From NCBI RefSeq assembly GCF_003991405.1, contig NZ_RPEN01000138.1, positions 1 to 39,412 of the forward strand: DNA of 39,412 bases, in the 5' to 3' direction. How positions within the stretch are numbered: position 1 is the stretch's first letter; every line of letters starts with the position of its first letter. The translations under genes and the position numbers were made by a program. Source of the DNA: Pseudorhodobacter sp. E13. GTDB lineage: Bacteria; Pseudomonadota; Alphaproteobacteria; Rhodobacterales; Rhodobacteraceae. This document shows, one piece after another, positions 15,413-23,243 of this stretch. The notes beneath the pieces were generated by a model that was given only the letters and a program-made list of their open reading frames with translations, was not told the origin of the DNA and did not search any database.

Positions 15413-17064
15413 GAGGCGTTGTCCTCTGCCGCAGCGATCTGGCCTGCGCCGGTCGCAGCGACAAAGCCGCCTTCCAGCGCGGAGAGCAGGTCGGCGTTGT
15501 CGACGGCGTCAAATCCGGCGTGGAACATCTCGCGCAATTCCTCCAACGAGCTTGCAGCCCCGACCATCGCCTCGATCCGGCCCAGCATTGCGACCATTCC
15601 GGCCCGCGCTTCCGTCGCCATACGCTCGGTCAGGATGTCCACGATAACCGGTTCGGGCCTTGCCCCCGAAATTTCGCCCGTAGGGGCCTCTTCGGCCTGC
15701 AGGGCGGCATCCACCCGTGAAACAGCCTCACCCCGTTTAAAAACGGCTGGTTGGTGTTTAAATTTCGAATTCGGCCCCGAACCCTCGGTGACAGGTGGCG
15801 GCGGCGCGTCGTTCTGGCCCATCGGTCGCATCAACTCGTCATGATCCTCGGGTTTGGCGAGGCCGAAGCGGTCGCGCACGGCGCTTTGGCTGACCTTCAG
15901 CCCCCGGTCGATCATCGGACCCAAAGCCGCGCCCAAGGCGGCGAGGTCTTCTGGTTCGGGACGCGCGATTTTGATGCGCGGATAGCGCGCCTGCGGGCCA
16001 AACTCCAAATCCATCCACGGGCGCACCAGATCCCGGTTCAGAATGGCGGCGAGCGCCTTGGCGTCGGCGCGCTCGATATCCTCCTGGACTTGGCGGTGCT
16101 CTTTGCCGCTGCCCAAGCCACCCGTGACGGCATCGGTCGTTGCTGTCTGGCCCAGCACGGCTTTGGAGGTTTGCTTGTCCAGCCAATCGCAGCGCCGTTC
16201 GTAAAGGTCGGCGGTGGCCCCGACAGACTTGGTTTCGACAAAATCAATCGTCATCGACTCTGGGATGATCGCCGCGCAATCGCCTGCGATATTTGCCACA
16301 GCCTTGAACAGGGTGTCTTTGTCCTCCTCGGTTGCCCCGGCCCCGTATTTGCCCAGGCGAAGCGGCTGCCCATAGGTCTGGGTAAAGATCGCCCAATCGC
16401 GCTGAGTGAAAGCCTTGAACATCCACGCCCATGCCGCCGCGCGCGCCAGACCGCCGCGCAAGGCCAGACCGGACTTTGCCTTGATGGTCGCGTAGATGAA
16501 GCGGAACGGCTCGAGCACGACCTCTTGGCCATAGTTGTTGATCAGCAACGGCGTTGCCAGATCATGCCGCTTGAACCGAAATCCGCGCGGGTCACGATAT
16601 TCTAGCCTGTCAGGCCGCCATTGCCCGCTCGAACGATCCCAGAAAATCTCAGTGAAACTGTAACCCTTGCCGATGGCATCCAGAATGTCGAACAACTCAT
16701 CGGCCAGCTCGTCCCGGTTCAGCCAGTCGCGGATCATTTCGGCCTTGGCTTCATCCTCTGCGCTGTCAGACGCGGCCTCGACCGTGATGTCGATTTGCGT
16801 CACCGAGCGGCGGCGGGTGCCGAGCACACCCAGATAATGCAGGTCCCGCTCCTCAATCGTCTCAGCCAGTTCCAAATAGCGAATAGGGTTGCCCGCGTCC
16901 GCTTCGCGCAGCATTTGCGCCAGAATGACGGGGTTAAGGCCATCCCCCGGATAGCCTGTCAAAGGGCTGCGCACGCCGGTCAACGTCGGTGCGGCAATTT
17001 CCTCCGTCAGCTTGTTTCGGTTGACCGGGTTGCCCCAGCGGTCCAGCAGTTGCGGGGTTTTCAT
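15409..17064 (-). CDS. Portal protein (Mu gp29-like, DUF935)
   Basis: A 551-residue protein matching Mu gp29/DUF935 portals: LNPVILAQMLREADAGNPIRYLELAETIEERDLHYLGVLGTRRR near the start, DAIGKGYSFTEIFWDRSSGQWRPDRLEYRDPRGFRF, and FTQTYGQPLRLGKYGAGATEEDKDTL in the core. The portal is the dodecameric gate at one capsid vertex and binds terminase. The last 150 residues are variable and Ala/Glu-rich. It follows the large terminase with a 1-bp TGATG overlap at 17064 and is followed by the MuF-like gene, the Mu order. Confidence 0.95.
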   Translation of the reverse strand: MKTPQLLDRWGNPVNRNKLTEEIAAPTLTGVRSPLTGYPGDGLNPVILAQMLREADAGNPIRYLELAETIEERDLHYLGVLGTRRRSVTQIDITVEAASDSAEDEAKAEMIRDWLNRDELADELFDILDAIGKGYSFTEIFWDRSSGQWRPDRLEYRDPRGFRFKRHDLATPLLINNYGQEVVLEPFRFIYATIKAKSGLALRGGLARAAAWAWMFKAFTQRDWAIFTQTYGQPLRLGKYGAGATEEDKDTLFKAVANIAGDCAAIIPESMTIDFVETKSVGATADLYERRCDWLDKQTSKAVLGQTATTDAVTGGLGSGKEHRQVQEDIERADAKALAAILNRDLVRPWMDLEFGPQARYPRIKIARPEPEDLAALGAALGPMIDRGLKVSQSAVRDRFGLAKPEDHDELMRPMGQNDAPPPPVTEGSGPNSKFKHQPAVFKRGEAVSRVDAALQAEEAPTGEISGARPEPVIVDILTERMATEARAGMVAMLGRIEAMVGAASSLEELREMFHAGFDAVDNADLLSALEGGFVAATGAGQIAAAEDNAS

Positions 17065-18713
17065 CAGAGACTTCCTTTCAGTCGCGCGCCCAAGGGGGCA
17101 CGCAGCAAACCGTCGCCTTCCGCCGCAAACATGGGCGATCTGCCTTGCCCCGCAGTCTCCGGGCTAACCGCCCGATAGGCATATTCGCTCCATGGCAGGC
17201 GGCTGGCGTAATGCGCGAGGGCTACGGCAATGGCATGGTCGCCGTGGCGCTTTTTGTTGGTCTCGCCTTCGCGCAGGGCAGGGACGCGGGGAATGCCGCG
17301 CACCAGCTTCACTGCCCGCAAGTCTGACAGATGATCGGCATCCTTGATCAATGCGATGCTGTCATCTTCAAACGCGGCCTTGAGGGGCGGCATCTGAAGC
17401 CGATACCATTCCTCGGAAAACTTGATCGCCATGACGATGCCAGCCCCCGTCGGCTCCGGGCGCAGGCCAAAGATGCGGCCCATGTCCTCGGCCACGGTCC
17501 AGCCCATGCCTGTTGCGTCAAAGGCCGCTCCGATCAAGCGGGGGCGCACATGGTTCAGGACGGTTTTGCAGATCAGCTTTTGTTCGTCTCCCGGCACATT
17601 GCGCAGCTCATAGGCCAGCACTTCGCGGCGTTTCAAGCGCTGTTCAATCGCCATTAACGACCCGGCGGTCAGATCGACATAGCGGGCAAAGTCGAAGCCA
17701 AAGGAAAAGCGCGGGCCAAGATCAAGCGCTGCGAGCTGCGTCTCCAACTCCTCGATGAACGGGGCCATCAGCGACAGTTGCGCCAGCCGGTCGCGGTAGA
17801 GGTAATCGGCGGGCAGTTCCAATCGCAGAACCGGTGTATCCACCGTCATGCGCGCCTCGATCAGCGGCGCGGGCAGCCATGCGCCTGACGACAGCGACGG
17901 GATGCAGAACAGTTCCTCGTCGGCCCCGTCACCGTAAAAGTCGATGATGGATTGCCGCCATTCGGCTTCGCCTTCGGCTGTCCAGTCTTTGCCGGTCACC
18001 AGACAGATGCGTTGATAAAGCCCCTCGCGCAGCGCTTGGTCGAAGTCGATCCGCACATGGGCATATTTCGACCGCTCGGCCAGAATGTCCTGAACGGCTT
18101 GGTTGAACGGATTCTCTGCCCCGTCATGGGTGGAGCAAACGACGACCTGACCGCCCCACATCAGAAAGGCCAGTGCAGCCTTCAGCAGTTCCGCCAAGCT
18201 GTCGACAAAGGCGGCCTCGTCGATGATCACCACGCCTTGCTTGCCGCGCAGGCCACGCGGGGCCGAGGACAGCGCCATGATCTCAAACCCGCTGGCGAAC
18301 TTGATCCGAAAGGCATTGATCGCCTTGTCGTCATCATCCTGGTCAAACAGCGTCTCCTCAACCTCGGAGGCCGCGCTGTCAAATGCGCGCGCCCACATGG
18401 CGCAGGCGTCGATGAACTCGCGGGTCATTTCGCGGGAATAGGAGATATACATCACGTCCATGCCGCCCGCCGCCTTCTGGCGACCGGCGCGCAAGGCGGC
18501 ATAGGCGGCGAGGCCCCATGTCAGACCGATCCGGCGCGACTTCTCGACAAACAGCACCCGCTCCATTGCGGTGCCATCGAGCAGGTTCACGACGCGGGCC
18601 TGATAGGGCAGCAAAACGGCGGGCAAGCCCTCGTCTTGCACCATCTGCGGAATGGCATCCATCGCCGCCCGCCGCGCCTCGGCCCACGCCTCTTTGGTGA
18701 TGATCGCGGTCAT
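17064..18713 (-). CDS. Terminase large subunit (Mu gp28-like)
   Basis: A 549-residue ATPase-nuclease when started at the ATG at 18713, which overlaps the preceding stop in an ATGA; the frame can be extended upstream but would cross the previous gene. Residues 55-67 (FVEKSRRIGLTWG) are the Walker A-like region of this family, and VVIIDEAAF at 161-169 is Walker B. SFGFDFARYVDLTAG in the C-terminal half begins the RNase H-like nuclease with its first Asp. It packages DNA from integrated Mu-type copies into proheads. Confidence 0.93.
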   Translation of the reverse strand: MTAIITKEAWAEARRAAMDAIPQMVQDEGLPAVLLPYQARVVNLLDGTAMERVLFVEKSRRIGLTWGLAAYAALRAGRQKAAGGMDVMYISYSREMTREFIDACAMWARAFDSAASEVEETLFDQDDDDKAINAFRIKFASGFEIMALSSAPRGLRGKQGVVIIDEAAFVDSLAELLKAALAFLMWGGQVVVCSTHDGAENPFNQAVQDILAERSKYAHVRIDFDQALREGLYQRICLVTGKDWTAEGEAEWRQSIIDFYGDGADEELFCIPSLSSGAWLPAPLIEARMTVDTPVLRLELPADYLYRDRLAQLSLMAPFIEELETQLAALDLGPRFSFGFDFARYVDLTAGSLMAIEQRLKRREVLAYELRNVPGDEQKLICKTVLNHVRPRLIGAAFDATGMGWTVAEDMGRIFGLRPEPTGAGIVMAIKFSEEWYRLQMPPLKAAFEDDSIALIKDADHLSDLRAVKLVRGIPRVPALREGETNKKRHGDHAIAVALAHYASRLPWSEYAYRAVSPETAGQGRSPMFAAEGDGLLRAPLGARLKGSL

Positions 18714-18898
18714 CTGGCCTCGCGGATTGTGAGCAGATAGGGGGTCTCGCGCCAGAAGCTGACGCGGAACCGGAACCCGAGATGCACATATGAGAGATGA
18801 CGGCCGAACAGGATCGCCGCAATGCGGCGCAGCCATCCGGCGTTTTGCCAATGCTGATCTGCGACCAAACCGAGCATGCCAAGGTCATAGTCCCCCAT
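18710..18898 (-). CDS. Small hypothetical protein between terminase genes
   Basis: A 62-residue protein wedged between the two terminase genes, with an ATG at 18898 overlapping the upstream stop as TGATG, and a stop overlapping the terminase ATG at 18710-18713. A GTG at 18901 is an alternative start. The sequence has aromatic and basic residues (QNAGWLRRIAAILFGRHLSYVHLGFRFRVSFW) and no Cys motif. The tight coupling suggests it is real. Function unknown. Confidence 0.65.
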   Translation of the reverse strand: MGDYDLGMLGLVADQHWQNAGWLRRIAAILFGRHLSYVHLGFRFRVSFWRETPYLLTIREAR

Positions 18899-19479
18899 CA
18901 CGCTACCCCCAGAATCTGTTTCTTGATCAGGTCGGTCGTCTCTGTGGTCAAACCCTTTGCCTTGCCGACGGTATCGACGGCCTCAGTGACGCGGGCAGCA
19001 AGTTTGGCGTCTTCTTTCGCGCGGCGATCCGAACTCATGTTCTGGGCCTGCTGGGCAGAGCGGAAAGCATCGGCCAGTGACTTCAGTTCCTTGGGCGCAA
19101 CACCGTCCGCGCCGTCGCCCAGCATGTGCAGCACCACGGACTTGATCATCTCGCCTGCGATCACCGTCAGGTCGTCAGATGCCTTGGCATCATGCTTTTG
19201 CGCCAACACCGCAACGATCTCGCGCGTCTCGTCCAACCGCCGCGACATACGGGCCTGCCGGATCGAAAACCGGTTGAAGCTGCTGAAGGCCGGGATGCTG
19301 AATTCCAGCTCGCCCCGGTGTTCCTTCATCAGCGCCTCGCAGGCGGCGACAAATTCGGCATAGATCTCGGTCTGGGTCTTTTCCCGCGCGGCCAAGGCCA
19401 AAGCGGCCTCGGTCACAATCCCCTCGCATTCGGGGGGCAGCACGTCGAAACTGGACAGGCGTCCCCGACCTCTGACCAT
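18898..19479 (-). CDS. Terminase small subunit (Mu gp27-like, DUF3486)
   Basis: A 193-residue helical protein with the DUF3486 pattern: RGRGRLSSFDVLPPECEGIVTEAALALAAREKTQTEIYAEF, then LEFSIPAFSSFNRFSIRQARMSRRL. The N-terminal half carries the DNA-recognising helix-turn-helix expected of small terminases. It precedes the large terminase, separated only by the 62-residue gene, as Mu gp27 precedes gp28. It probably recognises the packaging site near the phage end. Confidence 0.9.
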   Translation of the reverse strand: MVRGRGRLSSFDVLPPECEGIVTEAALALAAREKTQTEIYAEFVAACEALMKEHRGELEFSIPAFSSFNRFSIRQARMSRRLDETREIVAVLAQKHDAKASDDLTVIAGEMIKSVVLHMLGDGADGVAPKELKSLADAFRSAQQAQNMSSDRRAKEDAKLAARVTEAVDTVGKAKGLTTETTDLIKKQILGVA

Positions 19480-19482
19480 GAT

Positions 19483-19785
19483 CTACTCTCCCGGACGCGA
19501 GGGGCGTTTGATGCCCTCGATGACGATGGCGCGGCGCAAATGGCGGTGGCCTTTTTCGGTCAGGGTGGCCACGACAACGGACCCCGGCTTTGCCAAGGTC
19601 ACGGCCCCCATCTCGGCCAGCCAATCCAATTCGCCGTGGACCCATTCGCGGGTGCGGTCGATGCCAAAGCGCAGAAGCTCCTCCACCAGATAGCCCGAAT
19701 GCAGCCGCTCGTCGGTCTGGGCGGCCAGTGCCTTGAGCATGATCAACCGCGCGTCTTGGCGCACGAGTTCCAGATAATCGGTCAT
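19483..19785 (-). CDS. Winged-helix phage protein (Mu gp26-position, VpaChn25_0724-like)
   Basis: A 100-residue protein with a winged-helix pattern: DARLIMLKALAAQTDERLHSGYLVEELLRFGI, then TREWVHGELDWLAEMGAVTLAK and a wing VVVATLTEKGHRHL. Similar small proteins are common in Mu-like phages directly before the small terminase gene. It overlaps the DUF2730-like stop by 4 bp (19782-19785). DNA binding is likely from the fold; its regulatory role is not known. Confidence 0.8.
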   Translation of the reverse strand: MTDYLELVRQDARLIMLKALAAQTDERLHSGYLVEELLRFGIDRTREWVHGELDWLAEMGAVTLAKPGSVVVATLTEKGHRHLRRAIVIEGIKRPSRPGE

Positions 19786-20150
19786 CGCTTTGTCCCTCCA
19801 CCGCTCAGGTGTTCGTCATGCCGCACAACGCTGTGTTCCAGCCGCGCCATGATCTTGTTGGTCGCCTGCATCTCGGCGTTCATCGCCTTCAGGTCGCCCC
19901 GGATATCTGACAGCGCGAGCGTGACTTGGTGCAGGTCGTCTTTCCCCGGCATTGCCCGCAGGGTTTGTTCGACCGAGGCCAAGCGCGTCTCGTGGCTGTC
20001 GGTGCGCTTGCCCAGTTCATCAATCCGCCGTCCGTTGTTGCGCGCGCTGGAGCCGATGATGTTCCAGATGCTGGTCCCGAAGGACAGCAAGAGGGCGAGG
20101 GCCGCGACCCAAGCCAAAGGCGTCGACAGGCTCAATTCGACACCGTTCAC
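19782..20150 (-). CDS. DUF2730-like membrane-anchored coiled-coil protein (Mu gp25-like)
   Basis: A 122-residue protein with an N-terminal membrane helix (TPLAWVAALALLLSFGTSIWNII) followed by a long charged, coiled-coil-like region (RRIDELGKRTDSHETRLASVEQTLRAM). This is the DUF2730/Mu gp25 layout. I place the start at GTG 20150, which overlaps the holin stop as GTGA; the open frame continues upstream to 20351 but only inside the holin gene. Proteins of this kind sit among lysis genes and may act as a spanin-like or holin-regulating factor; that is inference. Confidence 0.8.
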   Translation of the reverse strand: MNGVELSLSTPLAWVAALALLLSFGTSIWNIIGSSARNNGRRIDELGKRTDSHETRLASVEQTLRAMPGKDDLHQVTLALSDIRGDLKAMNAEMQATNKIMARLEHSVVRHDEHLSGGGTKR

Positions 20151-20659
20151 TTGGCCTGCCCCCATTTTGCCGCCACATCCTTGAGCGTGTGGCCGCCCAT
20201 GTAGAGCGCCATGAAAATGCCGGTCAGGCTCATCAGAATGTCCCAGGGCGCGGCGGGCAGGGCGATCTTCCAGATCGCATTGGCGATATGCAGGACGACG
20301 ATGTTCCAAGCCCAGAACAGGCCGAGCAGATACATCCAACCCGGACGCCATGCCCGCGCCCAGAGCGGCTCGCCTTTTTCGGCTTGCAGCACGGCCATCT
20401 GATATTCCAGCCCGGAGGCGTAAAGCGCGACCATCTCAGGGGCCATCCGCTCCACTTCGCGCATGGCGTCGATCACCACACCGGGCTGGCTGTTGATCAC
20501 CGCGTCCAGATCATCGGGGGCCACGCCGACACGGCCCGCCACGGCCTCAATGACATCGGCGGCCAAAGAGCCGCCCGCGCCGCCAAGTTTATCTTCCAGA
20601 ATCTTGCGCAAGATGGGCAATCCCACCTGACCTGCAAGGCCGATCAGGGCCGTCGTCAT
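20147..20659 (-). CDS. Holin of the gene-transfer-agent three-helix type
   Basis: A 170-residue protein with an Ala/Gly-rich N-terminal part (GLAGQVGLPILRKILEDKLGG), an amphipathic region, and two clear membrane helices at about 108-126 (WMYLLGLFWAWNIVVLHIA) and 138-155 (WDILMSLTGIFMALYMGG). The RPGWMYLLGLFW and GGHTLKDVAAKW segments match the GTA_holin_3TM family of Rhodobacterales. It would release the endolysin or depolarise the membrane at the end of the lytic cycle. It is in the lysis block with the endolysin upstream. Confidence 0.88.
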   Translation of the reverse strand: MTTALIGLAGQVGLPILRKILEDKLGGAGGSLAADVIEAVAGRVGVAPDDLDAVINSQPGVVIDAMREVERMAPEMVALYASGLEYQMAVLQAEKGEPLWARAWRPGWMYLLGLFWAWNIVVLHIANAIWKIALPAAPWDILMSLTGIFMALYMGGHTLKDVAAKWGQAK

Positions 20660-20689
20660 GTCAATTCTCCGTTCCGGGTAAAGGGGGTG

Positions 20690-20983
20690 TCAGGGTTGGG
20701 TCCAACATCGCCCAGGTTTCCCCGCGCCTAAAACGCAGGCGAGGCCGTTGGTTTGCCGCACGATAAGGGTCCACGTGCCTTGCGGGGCGGCATAGACCGC
20801 GACCTCCTGGCCGAGCTGCTTGCCGCGACCAACGAACACCGGGGCCTCGCCATAGCGCGTGGTCAGGGCAGATTGCAGGTCTGGCCACATGAGGCAGGTG
20901 GCCGCGAAAGCCTTATGGGCCATCAGGACAAGGCCGATGACCAGCATCAAACCGCAGATCAGCCAATAGACAAAATCGCGCAT
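20690..20983 (-). CDS. Small secreted or membrane-anchored protein in the lysis block
   Basis: A 97-residue protein with an N-terminal signal or anchor helix (FVYWLICGLMLVIGLVLMAHKAFA) and an AFA-A site that could be a signal peptidase cut. The mature part has three Cys residues and beta-type segments (PVFVGRGKQLGQEVAVYAAPQGTWTLIVRQ). Its ATG overlaps the endolysin stop by 1 bp (TGATG at 20983). Position between endolysin and holin suggests a role in lysis, perhaps spanin-like, but there is no lipobox or coiled coil to show this. Confidence 0.65.
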   Translation of the reverse strand: MRDFVYWLICGLMLVIGLVLMAHKAFAATCLMWPDLQSALTTRYGEAPVFVGRGKQLGQEVAVYAAPQGTWTLIVRQTNGLACVLGAGKPGRCWTQP

Positions 20984-21882
20984 CAGAAGCTCCTCAATTT
21001 TGCGGCAAGATTGGGAAAGCGATGATGGACAGCAGCGGCGATGGCATCGCGATAGCTGAAGGCAACGTAGAGCGCGAAGATCAGGCCCAGCCCGAGCGCG
21101 ATCTCGCCCACATAGGGCAGGCTCGTCAGGGCTTGGTCCGCGCCGCTGGCCGTGGCCGTCCCCGCCACCGTCGGGGCTGCCGCCGCCGGAATGGCTTTGG
21201 CGCGCGCGTCCAGCATCCGTTGCAAGGTTGACAGAGTGGCACGACCAATGATGCCGTCGACGGTCAAGCCGTGATCGCGCTGGAAGGCGCTGACCATTTC
21301 AATCGGGATGACACCGCTATGCGGCCCCGCCAGATAGCCCAAACGGCGGAAGCCCTCCTGTGCGGCTGCCTTGTCGCCATTCGTGGCGTGGATTGCCCAG
21401 ATAGCCGCCGACGAAACGGGTTTCGGCGGTGGCACCGGATATTTTGCATCAAACAGCATGTCGCATTCGCGGGCGCGCCGATGCACAAGCCCCGGCAGCA
21501 CCTTGCCGCCGCCTTTGTTCCAAGCGATCAGGCGCTCGGTGATGACAGCTCGGCGGGCCTTCTCGCGCCACGATTTGACCCATGTCGCCTTGCCGATGGC
21601 CCCGGTGTTGAAGTGGAAGCCCACGCCTGCATCAAACTCATGCTGCTTGGCGCTCGGCATGGCGCGGCTGACCGCAGGCTCATAATTGCGGCGCAGTGCC
21701 TTTTGCAGAAGGCTTCGCGACTCGGCCTTGGAAATGACCATCCCGGCCTTTGGCTTCACAACGCCCGAGGCCGCTGTCAGCCCGACTCCAATGGTCCAGA
21801 CGCCTGCCGGGCAGCGATAGGCGCGCAGCACCTCGCCCTCTTCATGGATAAGGCCCTCTTCGCCTTGGGCGCTGGTTTGCAT
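20983..21882 (-). CDS. Endolysin: GH24 lysozyme plus peptidoglycan-binding domain and C-terminal membrane helix
   Basis: A 299-residue protein. Residues 1-150 are a GH24 (T4/R21-type) muramidase: catalytic Glu15 in HEEGEVLRAYRCPAGVWTIGVG, with Cys24 in the CPAG motif where T4 lysozyme has its Asp. Residues about 175-230 (AAQEGFRRLGYLAGPHSGVI... DGIIGRATLSTLQ) are a PG_binding_1-type domain. After an Ala-rich linker comes a hydrophobic helix near 259-276 (EIALGLGLIFALYVAF) and a short basic tail. There is no N-terminal signal. A C-terminal anchor on a phage lysozyme is unusual. The upstream late-promoter-like repeat suggests this is the first late gene of the lysis operon. Confidence 0.9.
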   Translation of the reverse strand: MQTSAQGEEGLIHEEGEVLRAYRCPAGVWTIGVGLTAASGVVKPKAGMVISKAESRSLLQKALRRNYEPAVSRAMPSAKQHEFDAGVGFHFNTGAIGKATWVKSWREKARRAVITERLIAWNKGGGKVLPGLVHRRARECDMLFDAKYPVPPPKPVSSAAIWAIHATNGDKAAAQEGFRRLGYLAGPHSGVIPIEMVSAFQRDHGLTVDGIIGRATLSTLQRMLDARAKAIPAAAAPTVAGTATASGADQALTSLPYVGEIALGLGLIFALYVAFSYRDAIAAAVHHRFPNLAAKLRSF

Positions 21883-21956
21883 TGTGCTTCCCCGGATTAT
21901 TGCTGGGGACTTCCCCCGCGGTCATGGGGCCAAAATGCCCTGCGCGCGCGAAGCGA

Positions 21957-21975
21957 TTAACCCACAAGGGTTTGC
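21957..21975 (-). promoter_or_regulatory. Candidate activator-dependent late promoter element, copy 2 (Plys-like)
   Basis: TTAACCCACAAGGGTTTGC on the plus strand, one base different from the copy at 13539-13557, and with flanks also alike. Here the dyad AACCC-ACAA-GGGTT (21959-21972) is perfect. It lies about 75 bp upstream of the endolysin ATG on the minus strand, the site equivalent to Mu Plys. The surrounding 285-bp gap (21883-22167) separates the lysis operon from the divergent cargo operon; I see no other clear element in it. Confidence 0.62.
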
Positions 21976-22167
21976 CGGGGGGGCTCGCTAGCTTTGACGT
22001 AGAGGGCGGATTCCCGACATTCGCTGCGGGTGCGAGATCAAATCGCATTTTGAAGCAAAGCAGACTTCATCGCTAGTGACTTTCGCTGGATTTCTCAGGG
22101 TGCTCAGATACATTGAAGCTGATTGCACGCTGAGATTGAGCGCGCAGATAGAAAACGAGGTAATTGA

Positions 22168-22602
22168 ATGGGCGATACTGAAGTCCAAGATGAGAGTATT
22201 CGAATTGCGCATCTGACGATGCTGCAAGGAGTCATCACAAGGATGGGGGCAAACTCATTTACACTCAAAGCTCTTGCTGCGACTTTTGGGAGTGCTGCTG
22301 TCGCTGTCATGGCCACCGCGGAAACGCCGTCGCCATATTATGCGGTTGCAGCCGTAGTGCCGATGATCATTTTTTGGCTCATGGACGCGCAATACTTGCG
22401 CCTCGAGCGAGCCTATCGGAAGCTCTACGATCATGTGCGAAAAGGGGAAGAGATCGAAGCTTATAGTCTCGAAGCAACACCGTTCATGAAGGATACATCT
22501 TCAGTTATTCGACTGGCGCTGTCGTGGTCGGTGAGTTGGTTTTATGTTGCGATTTTCCTGTCATTAGGCGCAGTCGCGTCTTTGATATTTTGCGTGGCGT
22601 AA
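22168..22602 (+). CDS. Small membrane protein of a TIR gene cluster (putative effector)
   Basis: A 144-residue protein with three predicted membrane helices: about 33-51, 58-76 and 121-143. Between the second and third lies a charged helix (QYLRLERAYRKLYDHVRKGEE) on one side of the membrane. I do not recognise an enzymatic domain; in particular the SIR2 or macro domains of known Thoeris ThsA effectors are absent. It begins a plus-strand operon: GAGG lies 7 bases before the ATG, and its TAA directly abuts the ATG of the first TIR gene. In TIR-based defence a nucleotide signal made by TIR enzymes activates an effector, so a membrane-damaging effector is a reasonable inference. Confidence 0.8.
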   Translation: MGDTEVQDESIRIAHLTMLQGVITRMGANSFTLKALAATFGSAAVAVMATAETPSPYYAVAAVVPMIIFWLMDAQYLRLERAYRKLYDHVRKGEEIEAYSLEATPFMKDTSSVIRLALSWSVSWFYVAIFLSLGAVASLIFCVA

Positions 22603-23241
22603 ATGGCTAGTATCTTTGGGGCTATCCCCGCTCAAACGGCTAAGCGCCGGGTTTTCTTTTCCTTCCATTACCAAAACGACATTTGGAAGGTTAACCAGGT
22701 TCGCAATTCGTGGCGATACAACCACGAGAACACGCGCGTGTCGGAGGGATTCTTTGATGGCAGCATTTGGGAGAGTTCCCGGCGAACAGGGCCGGAATCT
22801 CTCAAAAACCTTATCCGCGAGGGGATCAAGAACACTTCCGTGACTTGTGTTCTCGTTGGCACGGCAACGTATGAGCGCCGATGGGTTCGCTTTGAACTCG
22901 CCAGATCGGTCGTCAAAGGAAACGGTCTGTTGGCCGTGAAAATCAACCTCATGGGAAATCAGCAAGGATATGTTTCCCAAGAAGGGCCTAATCCACTCGA
23001 CTACATGGGCGTCTACAACGCAGGTGGCGCGATACGCCTAGCAGAGATTAAGGCTGGGAAATGGGTGAGGTATGAGGACTACACTCAAGCGGTGGAGCTT
23101 CCTGCCACATGGATCAAGCCGCACGACAATAACGTGATTAGGCTGTCTCGCTATGCCGGATCGTATTGCTACAAGACGCAGAACGGGGGTGCCAATTTTT
23201 CGTCTTGGGTGAGGCAAGCTGCCTCTGATGTGGGAAGGTAG
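22603..23241 (+). CDS. ThsB-like TIR protein (DUF1863/PF08937 type)
   Basis: A 212-residue protein with the TIR-like DUF1863 pattern: KRRVFFSFHYQND at 14-26, GFFDGSIWESSRRTG at 49-63, IREGIKNTSVTCVLVGTATYERRWVRFELARS at 71-102, then KGNGLLAVKIN. Glu98 in the WVRFEL helix is in the place of the catalytic Glu of TIR NADases. The domain fills the first 140 residues; the rest (LDYMGVYNAGG ... SYCYKTQNGG) is a variable C-terminal part. In Thoeris, ThsB proteins of this family sense phage and make a cyclic ADP-ribose-type signal. The gene directly follows the membrane protein (TAA-ATG junction) and precedes a second TIR gene. Phage-defence function is inferred. Confidence 0.88.
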   Translation: MASIFGAIPAQTAKRRVFFSFHYQNDIWKVNQVRNSWRYNHENTRVSEGFFDGSIWESSRRTGPESLKNLIREGIKNTSVTCVLVGTATYERRWVRFELARSVVKGNGLLAVKINLMGNQQGYVSQEGPNPLDYMGVYNAGGAIRLAEIKAGKWVRYEDYTQAVELPATWIKPHDNNVIRLSRYAGSYCYKTQNGGANFSSWVRQAASDVGR

Positions 23242-23243
23242 CA

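Noticed and set aside
18714-18851. Extended N-terminus of the large terminase frame
   Set aside because: The extension is Pro/Arg/Ser-rich and lies within the preceding small gene; the ATGA overlap at 18710-18713 gives a natural start.
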